Shown: positions 12,156-23,319 of the stretch, one piece after another | Position numbering within the stretch: the stretch's first letter is position 1 | How the letters are laid out: every line of letters starts with the position of its first letter | Assembly: GCA_047967505.1 (NCBI GenBank) | Contig: CM106541.1 | Direction: 5' to 3' (one strand) | Source: Dipteris shenzhenensis | Taxonomy: Eukaryota; Polypodiophyta; Polypodiopsida; Gleicheniales | DNA length: 64,000 bases | The notes under the pieces: model-generated | What the model was told of the DNA's origin: nothing | Seen by the model: only the letters and a program-made list of their open reading frames with translations | Database searches by the model: none | Made by a program: the position numbers and the translations under genes

Positions 12156-12639
12156 GCCATGTTGACCCCTCTATCTGCTAGTCATCTAGATGACTCTAGT
12201 GCCAATCTTGGTAATCTCCAAGTAGGTAGAGCCCAAACCCTATGAAGATATGTCACCGTCTGAAAGACAGCATCAATCTAGAGTGGTGTCATGGCGAACT
12301 CTACCTGTACTACCTGATGGGGACTAAGGGCTTACTTCAAATCGTCCGAGAAGCCATAATCACCAGCAATATCTCAAATCTTCTCCAGTCAGTCACCAAG
12401 AGGTCACTAGTGTATCAAAAATTCATCATCATTGAAGTGCAAAGGGATAGATTGGTAGAAAGTCCTACCCCACCTGGTAGCAGGACTCAATAGTAAGCGG
12501 TCCCATTGTGGGTGCTGAAGGGCCTTGCTTGGCATAAGCTAAAGAAAGAGGCAGGAACTTTACTGGTGATATAAAAAAGCTATAGCGAGTAAGTACAGCA
12601 TCTCCCTTTGAGTGACTTTGGGTGCAAATCCTTTCTTAT

Positions 12640-14270
12640 TTTTGGCTGATTTAGTGTTTATGCAGTATCTCATAAAAAAGCCTAACCCAAGAGGGAGATT
12701 TGCTAGGTGGATACAGGGTTGCAGGAACCTAGTTTTCTTTTATCACGGAGGAATCTACTAGCTAGTAGCATATATGCTTACAAGAGGGAGTCACAGAGGA
12801 CGTGGAGAATTAGATTAAGGAGAAAGAGAAGAAGCTGGTTGCAAAACAGTTCACACAGCAAGATCAAAAAATATGTGAGCTAGTGTATATTTTATACTTT
12901 GATGGGGCATTCTGAAAAACACAGGAAAGGCAAGCTTAGGTATATCTTTGTGCAATCTTGATGGTCAAGAGGTTGTTGCAGGGGGGAGAGAAGTAAACAC
13001 AATAGCCTTGACTAATGAAGCTAAATATCTGGCCTTGATACACAGCCTACAATGCTGCCAAGAAACTGGGGTTCAAAGGCCTTGTGTTTGTGGGGATCTT
13101 TACCGGTACTATGCCATATGCAAGGGACTTGGCAGGCACCCAACAAGATGCTCAAGCCTTTAAAGGAACAAGCGAAACTGTTATGCAAACAGTTGGGGGT
13201 GAATTCATATCCACACAGTAACAGGGAATAGAGTGCTTGGGCTCATGCTTTAGTTCAGGAGCCTCTCAAGGAGACAATGAGTGTTTTGGTTTTAGAATCA
13301 GGGCTGGAGGGTTTACAGGACATATACAATAACCTACAAGAAGGGAAGTCTCCTGAGAGGGTGCCCAAGCAGGAACAACTGAGGTAGTTCATGAAGGCTA
13401 AGCCTTATAGGCTGTTGGGAGATACATTGTACAAAGTGGGGAACGGTTTCGTGTTGGGGAGATCGATTGGTAAGGCGGAAGTACAAAGGGTGATAGAAGC
13501 CTGGCATAAGGATAGCTGTAGGGGCCCACTTTTGTACACAAAAACACAGATAGAAAGGTTTTGGCAGTAGGGTAGTTTTAGCCAAGTATGCATAAAGATA
13601 TTTAGGAATGGTGCACTACTTGCCATACTTGTCAAGCTTTCGGGAGAAGAGAGCTTAAAAGGCCCATCTTTGTATTTGTCCCTTTTGAGAAATGGGACCA
13701 CTCTCTCGACATGGAAAGTATGTTGTTATTGTGGCCGCGTATTTTGTTATTGGATGGGCTGAAGCTAAGGCGGTTGTGTGCTGCAGTGCCAAGACAGTGG
13801 CCTATCTCTTAGCGGAAAACATCTGTTCATGGTTTGGATGCCCACTTGAAATTGTAATAGATCACGGCTGTCCAAGATTTCTGTGAAGCATAGGCTTTTG
13901 TCAGCCTATTATCCTTGATGTCATGGTCTAATGGAAAAGAGTAATGGGATGCTGTGCAATATCATGGCAAAGATGATTGAGAGGAGCAGCAGTGAATAGA
14001 AGAAATGGTTTCCCACAGCATATTGTATTACTCATAAGGTGGCCATGGGTTTCACCCCATTCCATGTAGTGTATGGGAGAGAAGCAATCTTGCCGATTGA
14101 GCTGGATCTGGATTCCTTGAGGCTGGCTGTTGAGCACCACCTGATATAGCAAAAGCATTTTCAGCAACGTTGTTTGTTTTAGAAAGGCCTTGGTCTCAAA
14201 TGAGACACAACAAAAAATCATGAATGCTACGATGGATGATGAAGTTCATACGGTGATAGGATAAAATCTG
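12640..14270 (+). pseudogene. Ty3/gypsy pol remnant: RNase H and integrase
   Basis: Degenerate but readable. KKPNPRGRFARW is the RT-RNase H junction, YFDGAF and TNEAKYLALIHSL are RNase H, and WAEAKAVVCCSAKTVAYLL then FGCPLEIVIDHG are the integrase core. YYPxCHGLMEKSNG and FTPFHVVYGREAILPIEL complete it. Order and spacing are those of plant gypsy elements. Many stops and frameshifts are present; gag, protease and LTRs are not seen. The same pol resumes at 15842. Confidence 0.82.
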
Positions 14271-15841
14271 TATATATTTTTCTCCACATAGATTGTGCAT
14301 GAGGGTAGACACTGAACACATGATAGTGTTAATTTGCGGGTTGTGTGTGAATAAGCCAATGTAACTGGCTGCACATGTAAAAGACCTTTTTATTTTGAAC
14401 TTGAAAGACTAAAAGTTTTTTTGCAGGGACTTATTAGGGAAATGATGAAATGCAATGTGGTTGTACCAGACCTCCAGAGCAAGGGTGTCCGGTGTGTGGT
14501 CAAATGAAATGTTTTTGGGGTCATGTAAAGTAAAGTCATGAAGGGTTTTTTTATATTTTCCTGAGTCACTGTGGTCTTATAGGTTATGGGAATTTGATGT
14601 GTTCTAGTGCCCATGTCAAGAGGCTTTTCGTGTGTGTATATGGGGGAGCATGCAAGCTTTAATGTGCATGCTAATGTGTGTGGGAATTGTGTGACTAAAG
14701 GTCCAAAATGTGCATTTAATGTGATTTGGGGGAAATGTCTTGAGAGTGGTAAAATGTCACTAGTGAGGTGGCAGATTAGGCTGAGGTGGCTGATTGAGAA
14801 GGCATCGTGCTCATACATGTGGCTACGTAATAGAAGAAGGAAGCTTCTAGTTGATGAGCAAGCATGGTACGTGGAGTCTTGGGCTTGCAGATAAAGGAGA
14901 AGAGGCAGGAGATAGCGAGAAGGGGAGGAGTTGGTGAAGAGCGGATGAGCTGTACGAAGAGCTGGTGCGATGGTGGGAGGCTCCTAGGGTGAAGAGGAGA
15001 GAGCAGCGCAAGGATCGTAGCGGTGTTGATTGAAGGGCTACATTGTAGGAGAGGGATTCCGTAGATGAAAGGGACTGTGAGCGTGTGCATAAGCGAAGGG
15101 TGAGCGCCTATGAGCAGTATGGGCTGGTACGGAATCTGAAGCGTGGGCTTTGTACAGTCTGCAGTACGAGATTGTACAGTGTAATTGTTGATTGGTACGG
15201 GCTGGTAGTACGGTGCCTTGATTGCAGGCTGAATGGGCACGTACGAGTTATTAAAGATGTCTTCTACGAGCTGTACGGAGGACGATCGTCATTAAATGCA
15301 GACTGTACGGATTACTGTGTGGTTGTACGGGCCTGCTGTCGTACGTATAATTGTACGGCTGCTTGTGCGGTGAATGTACTTACAGATTTATAGATGATGG
15401 TACCCGCCGGTTCCTCTTGTGAACAGCTTGTGAGCTTGGGGGTCTAGCTGGCCAATGAGCAGTGGGCTGTGGATCCGTGGTATTCTGAGGCTGACTGTTT
15501 TCTGAGTTTTTTTTGGGGGAAGTTCAGTTCTGAGTTCAGTCTGTTTCGGGCTGTGTAGGCTTTCCCCTCTTTTAAAGAGTCTGGGTGTGTTCTAGTCAGA
15601 TTGTGTGGGAGGTTGACTTGTTACTTGTGTGCTCTGGATACCCGCTCTGAAAGTCGGTGCATAAGCTCTACCTTGAGAGCTACCACATTACAGTACTGAT
15701 CCCGGGGAAGTCCTGAAGATACAAATTTGTCTCTAGAGTTGGATTCTGAAGAGGTGGATATGATTGTATGGGGTCAGCAGTAAAGTACTGAGTCATTTTG
15801 TGTTTGTCTGAGGACAGTCCTGTGTTTCTTTTTTTTTCACA
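14271..15841. mobile_element. Unclassified noncoding insertion inside the gypsy pol gene
   Basis: Gypsy integrase coding stops near 14270 and resumes near 15842 with its C-terminal domain, so about 1.57 kb is an insert. It contains no recognisable protein. It has a GTACGG-rich patch at 15124-15380 and a T-rich end (TTTCTTTTTTTTTCACA). No target duplication was found by eye. It may be a nonautonomous LTR element, a solo LTR or a LINE leader; which one is undecided. Confidence 0.5.
15124..15380 (+). repeat. GTACGG-rich cluster
   Basis: About 13 GTAC tetramers occur in 257 bp, mostly as TGTACGG or GGTACGG. The word is the reverse complement of the CCGTAC word in the copia leader at 501-959. The sequence is otherwise not tandemly repeated. 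Confidence 0.75.
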
Positions 15842-15992
15842 TCAACGGAAAGTTATAATGGGGGTGATTTGGCTCTAAAATATGACAGCCGGTTGGACAA
15901 AAAGTTTTTACTGAGGTGGGAAGGATTGTATGTGATCTTGAAATTTTTTATGAATCAGACATATGAATTATAGGAACTTGGTGGAGAAATAC
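15842..15992 (+). pseudogene. Gypsy integrase C-terminal domain
   Basis: The translation gives GDLALKYDSRLDKKFLLRWE then LYVILKFFMNQTYEL, matching the GPY/F-type C-terminal segment of gypsy integrase (basic, then R-W-x-G-P-Y pattern). It continues the pol remnant ending near 14270 and is cut at about 15992 by a LINE 5' end. Confidence 0.75.
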
Positions 15993-16299
15993 TTGTGGAT
16001 CCCTCTCCTCCCTCCCTTGCAGCCCCTCCTCTCCCTCTCCCTCTCCCTCTCCCTCTCCCTCCCCCTCCCTCTCCCCTCCACCCTCTCCCTGCCCCTCCTC
16101 GCAGCCCCTCCCATCCTGCCTCCAACCCCCCTCACTTAGCCCCCGCTCGCTCAGCCCCTCTCGCTCAGCCCCCGCTCGCTCAGCTCAGCTCCCCTCGCTC
16201 TCTCAGCCCCCGTCACTCTCTCAGCCCCCCTCGCTCAGCTCCCCTCGCTCAGCCCCTGTCACTCAGCCCCCCCTCTCTCTCTCACCCGCTCAGCCCCCG

Positions 16300-16349
<50 letters not shown>

Positions 16350-16540
16350 ATACCTATCCCGTCCCCTCTCTCCCATCCATACCTGCTCCCGTCCCCTCTC
16401 CCGTCCCGTCCGTACCTGCTCCCGCCTTGCCCCGCCCCCGTCGGTACCCTCCCGTCCATACCTGCTTCCGCTCCCGTCCGTACCCGTACGCCCGTACCTC
16501 TTGCTCCCGTTCCGCTTCTGCTCCCTGCTCCCCTAGCTAG
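15993..16540 (+). repeat. Polypyrimidine LINE leader with (CT)n
   Basis: The tract is almost all C and T (CCCTCT, CCCTCGCTCAGC and similar words). A pure CT run lies at about 16301-16345, followed by several CCCGTC and CCGTAC words (16380-16500). The proline/serine-rich open frames across it are composition artefacts. Confidence 0.75.
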
Positions 16541-16599
16541 TTGTAGCAAGCTCTTGAATTAGGAACCCCTAGCTGGGCTGAACCCCCAGCCCAACTAGG

Positions 16600-17157
16600 G
16601 GGTTAGCTCAGCCAAGGGGTAACAGGAGATATGGCCAGCAAACCATGGCCCAGCCTACCTTCCTCCTCTTCAAAAACCCCTTCCACTCCAAGCAGCCTCC
16701 AGTAACAAAGCCATATACTCCACAGTGGCAGCGAGGACGCCTTCCCCGTATGCACATATCTATGAACAAGGTGGTCTTTTTAACCAACCAATTCTTGGAT
16801 ATCATGAACAAATTTACTTCCTACAGGATCAAGTGAGAGAGCTGAGGATGCAGCTAACGGATGCCATAGCTAGAATTCAAGTCTAGGAAGGACCTGGTTA
16901 GAAGGAAGTCATTGACGAGGTCATAAAGTCATGCAATGCTTCCCCCCCTATCCCCCAACTAGTCTCTGCAGTCAAGAATCTAGTTCATACTGAAATGTAG
17001 ACAGCCAAGCAAGAAGTTACTATGGAGTTTGATGCAAAGGTCAACAAAGTTGATATTCAGGAAGAGTATAAAGAACATGCAGCTAGAAAGGATAATGCTT
17101 TGAAAATCAGATTTGGGGGGCTTCCAGATGGATGGTATAAAGAATGTACTAGATGGC
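16600..17157 (+). pseudogene. LINE-A-type ORF1 fragment (coiled coil and start of RNA-binding region)
   Basis: The reading gives a helical stretch (YFLQDQVRELRMQLTDAIAR) and then EEYKEHAARKDNALKIRFGG. The same transition from coiled coil to N-I-R-I-x-G occurs in LINE-A ORF1 at 30267-31151. Stops interrupt it (TAG in VQV*EGPG and HTEM*TAK). The frame ends where the 3' end module starts. Confidence 0.6.
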
Positions 17158-17173
17158 TTTCATGTTGTCCCAT

Positions 17174-17230
17174 AGACCTCTTGGTCTCCCGTGGACGTTA
17201 ATAGACTTTCTTTCTTTCTTTCTTTCTTTC
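17174..17230 (+). ncRNA. LINE-A 3' stem-loop and (TTTC)n tail
   Basis: AGACC-TCTT-GGTCT (17174-17187) is a perfect 5-bp stem. It is followed by GTGGACGTTAATAGA and then TTTC repeats to 17230. The same architecture is found at the ends of four other LINE-A copies in this window. Confidence 0.72.
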
Positions 17231-17590
17231 ACCCCCAGCTTGCCTTCCCTCCCACTTCCCCGCCCCAACCCGCCTCCCCCCCGGCATGCCTTCCGCCCCA
17301 TCCTGCCCCCTTCCACCACCCTTCCCCCCCCCTTCCCGCTTCCTACCCCGCCCCTTCACGCTTCCCCATTCTGCCTCCTTCCCCCCCATCCCGCCCTCCC
17401 TCCCTTCCTGCCCTCTCTCCCGCACTTCAAGCCCCCTCGCCCGCCCTTCGACTCCCCTCTCTTGGCCCCCTCCCTCCTACCTCTTCCCTCTCCTCTCCCG
17501 GCCCACTCCTTCACCCTCCGTTTGCCTCCCCTCTTGCCCTTTCCTCCCGCCCTCCTGTGCTCCTTGGGCTTCATCTTCTACCAACATTTC
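17231..17590 (+). repeat. Polypyrimidine 5' leader of LINE-C1
   Basis: A C-rich pyrimidine tract with few purines (CCCTTCC, CCCCGCCCC and similar). Equivalent leaders precede the LINE-C ORF1 at 36893-37500 and appear at 63300-64000. Proline-rich frames on the plus strand and Gly/Arg-rich frames on the minus strand are by-products. Confidence 0.75.
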
Positions 17591-17633
17591 CTAGGGCGGA
17601 CGGATTTTATTGTGTTCGAGTTGGCCTTCGACG

Positions 17634-19050
17634 ATGGCTTAGACTTCAGCCAATCCTCGCCCGCTTCCACCAGCTGCGAAAACCGTTAAGTTCTCAAAAG
17701 ACGAGTTGCAACAACTTAGAAAAGATACACAGCAGGAGATTTTGACATCATTCTTTGCTCGCATCCATGGCTCCCACCCTTCCAGGTTACAAGCCAGGGA
17801 CTGGATGCTCGCCGCTTTACGTGGAGACCTCACAGGGCACCTCACAGATGTTCATGTGCTTGGTCGATGTTTCTTGCAGGTTGTTTTTGACTCCCGGGAT
17901 GCAATAGGTACAGTGCTTCAAGCCAGTCCCTTACCACTAAGCTCCAGGAGGATTTTCTTGACACCCTTCTCGTTGGGTTTTGACCTTGTAGAGGAGGATA
18001 GCTGGACGATTTCACTCTTCCTCAGATTCCCCGGTCTCCCTCAAGTGTACCATTGACTCTTATCTTCCATCGGAGTCGCTTTCGGGATGGTCACCGAGAT
18101 CCCCCTTGTCCTGGGATGCCTTCTTCGGCAGCAAAGGCAGTCAGCAGATCGGACGAGGTACCATGTGTTAGGGTTGTTATCTGTGACCCTAACCTCACGG
18201 ATGACCACATCATGCTCTACCCTCCAGATGGCTCATTCTTGAGGCAAAGAGTCAAGATCGCTGCCTACTGGGAGACAGGATCAGTGTAGGATTTGCAAGA
18301 CCTCTGGACATTCCCCAAGGAATAGAAAAAAGAAAAGGCCTAAAAGGTCCACGGGTGTAGCACCTCATAGCACTACCTCGGCTGGACCTACTTCATGATC
18401 TACTACACATCCTACCACTTCTCTCACGTAGGACCATCGGCTACAACCCCTCATCTTGGACCTTCTTCTACAGCGTGAATAGGTCCATTAGCACGTCCTG
18501 TTCCAGTCATCCCCCGTTGGGTGCCAGCCAGAGTTGTTGTGCTAGTTCCACCTCAAGAGGCTACTGATGGCACCACGGACCCTCCCTTACCGGCATGAGA
18601 TATTCCTATCCTAGTTCCTTGTGCTGATGAGGTTGCTCCGGTCCCTCTAGATATTCATGTGAAGGAGCTTCCATCTATGGAGCAATTTGTTGCCGAAACC
18701 CGTGCCATACTCCAAGCTAATGCTACTTATATGGTCGAGCTCCATCAGCAGCCCCCTTTCTCTCTTGCTCCTCTTTCTTCACCTCTTGAAGAGGCAAGGG
18801 GATTATTGCTTCTACTCCTCCATTCGCAGCAGGGATCCTCTGCACACCTGGGCCAGAAGCACCATTTAGGAATTCTTTTGCAGTTCTAGCAGACATGGCA
18901 GAGTTTGACTTAGAGGAGGAGTAGGGAGCAGGTTGTTCAGATCACCGTGGATAGAGCTTCCCCTTCTGTAGGTGTGGGAGTACTTTCCCCAGTTGATGTC
19001 CCTTCTCTTGCTAAGAGGAATTTTTCCCAGGAGAGGAATATCTCTGCTAC
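17634..19050 (+). pseudogene. LINE-C1 ORF1: DUF4283-like domain and CCHC knuckle
   Basis: Plant L1-type ORF1 proteins bind element RNA. The ATG at 17634 is followed at codon 3 by TAG (17640-17642). The frame then reads KFSKDELQQLRKD and a DUF4283-like core: CFLQVVFDSRDAIGTVLQ, FSLGFDLVEEDSWTISLFLR, FPGLPQVYH. It stops at TGA 18054-18056, where the sister copy at 62288 has CGA. A remnant C-x2-C...C knuckle lies near 18285-18320. The tail (18530-18900) is Pro/Thr-rich and ends DIHVKELPSMEQF...MVELHQQ. The reading frame is shattered after 18056. Confidence 0.82.
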
Positions 19051-19088
19051 CAAGTCAGGTTAGGTTTTTCATCTAGCCTCTCCAATGA

Positions 19089-20040
19089 GGATTACTAGTT
19101 GGTACGTTCAGGGCCTCGGAGGTGTACCTCACCACCACCATAGGTAGCTGATTCGTAACCAACTTCATCCAGGTGTTAGTGGGGGCCCCATTGATATTCT
19201 CATGATTCAAAAACACAAACTGGATGTCAGGGATTGTGCAAGTCGGGTAAGCTTCTCTTAGGCCATACTTTTTGGGAACCCGTCTTGGGCACTAGGGGAG
19301 GTACGTGCATTTTTGTTTCTTCTTCGATGCTCCCCTTGGTGATTGGACATCGGATCATAGTTCCCTCTAGAGCTTAGTGGATCATTCTTTTGATTGGTGG
19401 GTGTAAGGTTGGTTTCTTAAACCTCTATGCCTCCAATTCAAGAGGGGACCGTGTCCTTCTATGGAAGTAGTTGCTTTCTTGGTCTTGCATTACAGAGTCT
19501 TGGATCATTGGGGGTGATTTCAACATGGTTGAAATGCCCACAAACAAAAGAGAATATCCATTCCTTCACTCCTGTTTTCTTGGTCGAACAGGAGATTGCA
19601 GATGCCTATCCATGGATGGATTGACAGACTTTATGTGGATGATTGGGCTCTGGATAGAGGTGGGATAGTATGCATTACACCTGGGGTGTCCGCTTCATAT
19701 CATTTTCCAGTTGTTTTGATGATTTCAAATCCTTATGTGAGGAGTCACTCTACCAGCCTTCTACGTAGAGAGGGGACTCACAGATGCAGTGTTGCAGACT
19801 TAGGTATCTCACATGCACGATGGGCAGCTTTCCCTGTCAGATGTAGCTGCAGCCCTCACAGATATTAGTGATGTTTATCATTCAATTGCTCTTATCAGGA
19901 GAGGTGATATCCTGAAGCGAGAGATAGGTATCCATCAGCAATTGGCTGCTCTTCAGAGGGAAGAGCAAAAGAGACCTACAGATGCTTGGGTTCAGGAGCG
20001 CCTTGCTGTAGCAAGGGCTCAGCAGAGCAGTCACTGTTAG
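19089..20040 (+). pseudogene. LINE-C1 ORF2: endonuclease and linker remnants
   Basis: MRITSWYVQGLGG is the characteristic APE-type endonuclease opening, here with Asn replaced by Tyr. DILMIQKHKLD carries Lys where the catalytic Glu of the usual QEHKL stands, and IIGGDFNMVE is the GDFN motif. SDHxP is not readable. A helical linker follows (DILKREIGIHQQLAALQREE, 19908-19967). The domain is in several frames and inactive. Confidence 0.72.
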
Positions 20041-20289
20041 ATCAGAGAGAAGAGTATGCCTTTCATGCCAGAGATTGGACTCGAAAGGGAGGTAAGGTCA
20101 ACAAGCAATTCTTCTCTACTCTCGGCCCTAGACATAGTAAGGAGAGTGTTTCACAGCTTGTTGACTCAGACAGAGTTTTACAAACACATCCAGATGCCGT
20201 CTTGTAGGTAGCCATAGATTTCTATGCCTCCCTTTTTACAGCAGATCCTGAGGCACACGCCAGAGATGATGCTTGAGTTGTTATTTGGC

Positions 20290-21600
20290 AGCACTTACCT
20301 ATGTTGGTGACTGGAGATATGATAGTGTCACTTGATGCACCCTGCACCAACATAGAGATCAGGACTACTCTATCTGCCCTTCAGAAGGGCAAGTGCCTTG
20401 GCTCAGATGGGCTTACCCCCTCTTTTTTATTTCATTTTGGGATCAGATTGGTGGGGACCACATTACCTAAGTCCTGCAGGGCGTTTGGGACTCGCGTGAG
20501 ATGTCAGAATCACTAACGGAGGGCCTTCTTCCAAAAGGGGCTTGCAAGAATTTAGTGTCTCAATGGAGACCGATCACTCTGCTGGTACTTTGTACAAAAT
20601 CTTAGCAAAAGCAATCAGCCTACATTTGTAGCCCTTTCTTCCAGATCTTGTACATTTATACGCAGACGGGCTTTGTGCATGGCAGGAGCATCTTCAGTAA
20701 CATCTTCTCATTTTGGGAGGCTTCTAGCTGGGCCATGCATAATGGCCATAAGCTCTCGGATTTTGAGAAAGCTTATGACAGAGTAGATTGGGGCTTTCTA
20801 GAGGGTACCCTTGTTCACTTTGGATTCACAGATGCATGGATCAGAGGGGTGTCAGCTCTCTACAGATCAGCCCATAGCCAAGTTCTTATTGGTGGAGTCA
20901 GGGGAGACAGGTTTTAGATTACCAGATCAGTCCTCGTCAGGGATGCCCTTAAGCCCCCTTTCTCTTTTTTTATGTGGCCAAAGCTATGAGCTATTACCTT
21001 AGAGCTCAAGCTGATATTATAGGGCTGAGTCTTCCATTGAGGCAGGTGGATGAGCTATTGGATAGTGAGTTCGCAGAGGACACGGCTATTTTTTTCGATG
21101 CCAAACCACAGACACTCACCTCGTTCAAGACAGCCTTGGATTTGTTTTGTACTGCAGCAGGGGCTCATATTAATTGGAACAAATCCAATGGCTTTTGGAT
21201 TAGTGATGAGGACATTCCAAACTGGGGGAATGACCTAGGATTCACTTGGATTCAGAGGGGTGTTTCCATCAAGTACGTAGGATGCCAGGTCGGTGTGGGC
21301 ATTTTGCTCCCATGTTGGAGAGCATCCGGTGTAAACTCATTTTTTGGAGCTCTGCCAGAATTGACCTTGCATCCAAAGTAGTCGTTGTGAACTAAATATT
21401 ATTGGCTATTGCCCGGTTTGTTTACTCCTGTTGGTGCAGGTCTAGAGGTTTTATCTCTCAGCTCATGAGACCTATCATGATCTTCCTATGGAGCGGGTTA
21501 GATGGCATCTTAGATGTTGTAGCCAAGGTGGCTTGGGAGACCCTCATTCTCCCCACACGGGAAGGAGGTCTCAATATTATTGATCCAAATTTGTAGTGTA
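20290..21600 (+). pseudogene. LINE-C1 ORF2: reverse transcriptase
   Basis: RT motifs in order: LQKGKCLGSDGLTPSFL, KILAKAISLHL, QTGFVHGRSIFSNIFSFWEA, SDFEKAYDRVDWGFLEG, and the catalytic box as LDSEFAEDTAIFF, in which FADD has become FAED. GAHINWNKSNGFW and SGLDGILDVVAKVAWE follow. At least five frame changes are needed. The same order is seen in LINE-C3 (43845-47108). Confidence 0.85.
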
Positions 21601-21713
21601 TGGCCTTTCTCTGCAAGTTTGTAGCGAGAGGATTGATGCCTGGATAAGAGCCTTGGAAAGATTTTTTCTAACACAACATTCAGTCTTGTATACCATCTCA
21701 TAGCGGAGATTGG

Positions 21714-23100
21714 ATGGGCAGCTCTAGATGGATCTTTACTTCAGCCCATCTTAGATCTCCCTCTTCCCCTCTCATGGCTACCATTCTGCAAGCTTGGGGC
21801 AAGTTCAGAGACACTCTTCAGAGAGTTCCACCCTCCTCTCGCGAAGAAATAGACAGGCAACGAGTCACGTGGAATGACTCTATATTGGATGAGCATGGCA
21901 GATTAGGATTGTCACATTACATGCAGTGGTCTAGATGGGAGAGGGGACCTGGTTCCACAGTAGGTGCTTGGAAGGATTTTAGGAAGCTTTTAGAGGATCA
22001 ACGACTCTTATCGGTTTTCCACCTCATAGAGAGTGCAGTCAGGATGCAACAGATATATGCAGCCATACCAACAGAGTGGATAGATACAGATGACATGCCG
22101 ATCACAGAGTCCACTTGCTTGGGAGCTTTCACGGGGACGGGTATTTCTTTACAGGTTATTGCCTTGCGGGATGCACTTGAGGAGACCCTTGTCTTTGATG
22201 TTCAGTCGGGGGAGGCAGACTTCTTAGATCTTTAGATAATATTCTTTTGGAAGTTGCCTTCCATCGTGTTAGGATTGCAGGTTACATGGAGTGGGAAAAG
22301 GACTCACAGGGGTATCTTGATCGTGACCCTATTCTCTTGGCACTTGGGTCTTGGAGACTCTAGTTATATGGTGGTTCCCCCATTAGGTTCTTGCAATGGA
22401 ACCGAGGGAAGTGGGAAAAGGACTCACAGGGGTATCTTGATCGTGACCCTATTCTCCTGGCACTTGGGTCTTGGAGACTCTGGTTATATGGTGGTTCCCC
22501 CATTAGGTTCTTGCTGTGGGACCTAGGGAAGTGGGAATGGATTGATGAAGGGCACCAAGACAAGAGCATCCCTTTCTTTCGTTACACAGTCAGAAATGCC
22601 AGGAGAATTCAGCTTACCAGTAGAGGTTGGAGGCCCTCCAGAGCTCCTCACTGGGATAGTTTTTAGATTTCTACAGTGGTGCAGAAAAACTTTTGGAGGA
22701 GGCTTTGAAAATCCCTCAGGAATAGAAAGATCACTCTGTGGAGTCTTGTTCTCTCCAGGATGTTCCCTTCACTCCTTTCAGAGCTACTCATGCCTCGATG
22801 GACACATCATGGGAGATTCTGGCTAGCATTGCAGCTTGGCATATTTGGAGGGCCAGATATATGGAGGCGATGGAGGGTTCTCAGGTTCACCCTTCCCAGT
22901 CTATGGCTAGTATATGGACTGATACTATACACACATTGGTGGCCATCTAAGCGAGCATGCGGAGATCCTCCAGAGCAGCTATAGCTAGGAGAGATACTTT
23001 TTTTCAGAGTTTGTAGAGGGTCTCCTTTCTTCTCTAAGTCTCCTTCAGGGTTGAGGTGGCATTTTCAGCTTCCACATTGGATTTTTGTTAGCTCTTTTTA
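21714..23100 (+). pseudogene. LINE-C1 ORF2 C-terminal region
   Basis: The open stretch 21714-22235 (173 codons) reads RSPSSPLMATILQAWGKF and onward and belongs to the connection region after RT. It is followed by the 120-bp duplication and then FFRYTVRNARRIQL. Near 22737 the copy jumps to SLVLSRMFPSLLSELL, skipping roughly 350 bp with the CCHC-like finger. The end carries EILASIAAWHIWRARYMEAM. Confidence 0.78.
22291..22530 (+). repeat. 120-bp in-frame tandem duplication in LINE-C1
   Basis: Units 22291-22410 and 22411-22530 begin GTGGGAAAAGGACTCACAGG. They differ at a few sites, including TAG in the first unit versus TGG in the second (GACTCT(A/G)GTTAT). The unit length is 40 codons. Sister copies have a single unit. 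Confidence 0.93.
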
Positions 23101-23204
23101 AGCTGGTTTTTTTCTCATGCATGGCATGATGTACTCCCGCATTAGACCTTGCTCTTGCATTTTCATTCATACTTAATGAAGTGATGTTTTTGGGGGAAAA
23201 AAAA

Positions 23205-23319
23205 CTTGTTGAGGAGTTGAAGAAATCCCACCGTAAGAGACTCAAGGCGAGACTTGACATGTAAATAAGAAAGCTAGAAAATATGGACAGTTAATTGGAT
23301 GGAGATGTGAAGAGCCCCT
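23205..23319. other. Spacer between LINE-C1 and copia-2 LTR
   Basis: A short stretch with no recognisable feature; the LINE-C1 target duplication was not resolved. Confidence 0.35.

Larger units (their letters stand above)
8672..12165 (-). mobile_element. LINE-B, 5'-truncated L1-like retrotransposon inserted in LINE-A
   Basis: Antisense ORF2 pieces follow in order from right to left: pre-RT region (12150-11690), RT (11702-10897), connection domain (10642-9490) and C-terminal zinc finger (9406-8714). No endonuclease or ORF1 is present, so the copy is truncated at its 5' end. A 31-bp tandem duplication (12067-12097 and 12098-12128) lies near the 5' boundary. The exact 3' tail could not be resolved; sequence at 8670-8700 is A/T-rich. 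Confidence 0.82.
7546..12510 (-). mobile_element. LINE-A copy (3' half), split by LINE-B
   Basis: The (GAAA)n run at 7546-7562 is the minus-strand tail. The family stem-loop follows at 7581-7595 (AGGCC-TCGCG-GGCCT), then antisense ORF2 C-terminal coding. 8256-8447 reads RASSHQLGIEAGRATGTP and parallels the intact LINE-A at 27000. The alignment runs to about 8670, corresponding to about 25800 of the 25-kb copy, and resumes near 12166, corresponding to about 25866. It then continues to about 12510. Everything between is LINE-B. The copy is heavily decayed. Confidence 0.75.
15993..17230 (+). mobile_element. Internally deleted LINE-A derivative
   Basis: Three LINE-A-like parts occur in order: a polypyrimidine leader (15993-16540) with a (CT)n run, an ORF1-like stretch (16600-17150), and the family 3' end (17160-17230) with stem-loop and TTTC tail. 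All of ORF2 is missing. The next LINE starts at 17231 with no gap. Confidence 0.7.
17231..23204 (+). mobile_element. LINE-C1, nearly full-length L1-like element
   Basis: It has a polypyrimidine 5' leader (17231-17590), ORF1 (17634-about 19050), ORF2 with endonuclease remnants, RT and C-terminal part (19089-23100), and a short 3' UTR ending in a poly(A) run at about 23196-23203. It abuts the TTTC tail of the preceding element. It is inactive, with many stops and frameshifts and an internal deletion near 22737 that removes the zinc-finger region present in the sister copies at 42060-42400 and 46330-46540. Confidence 0.85.

Noticed and set aside
14591-15393. Frames of 95-154 codons on both strands in the insert of the gypsy element
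   Set aside because: No recognisable motif, overlapping on both strands, partly created by GTACGG repetition.
14271-15841. Complete LTR element with target duplication
   Set aside because: TG...CA ends can be proposed (TGTATATA to TTTCACA) but flanking bases do not match and no primer site or gag is present.
15995-16540. Proline/serine-rich frame of 181 codons
   Set aside because: It is a direct result of the CCCTCT/CCCTCGCTC tract; several frames are open at once.
17153-17745. Proline-rich frames of 178 and 184 codons upstream of LINE-C1 ORF1
   Set aside because: Low-complexity pyrimidine leader; both overlap the true ORF1 start in the wrong frame.
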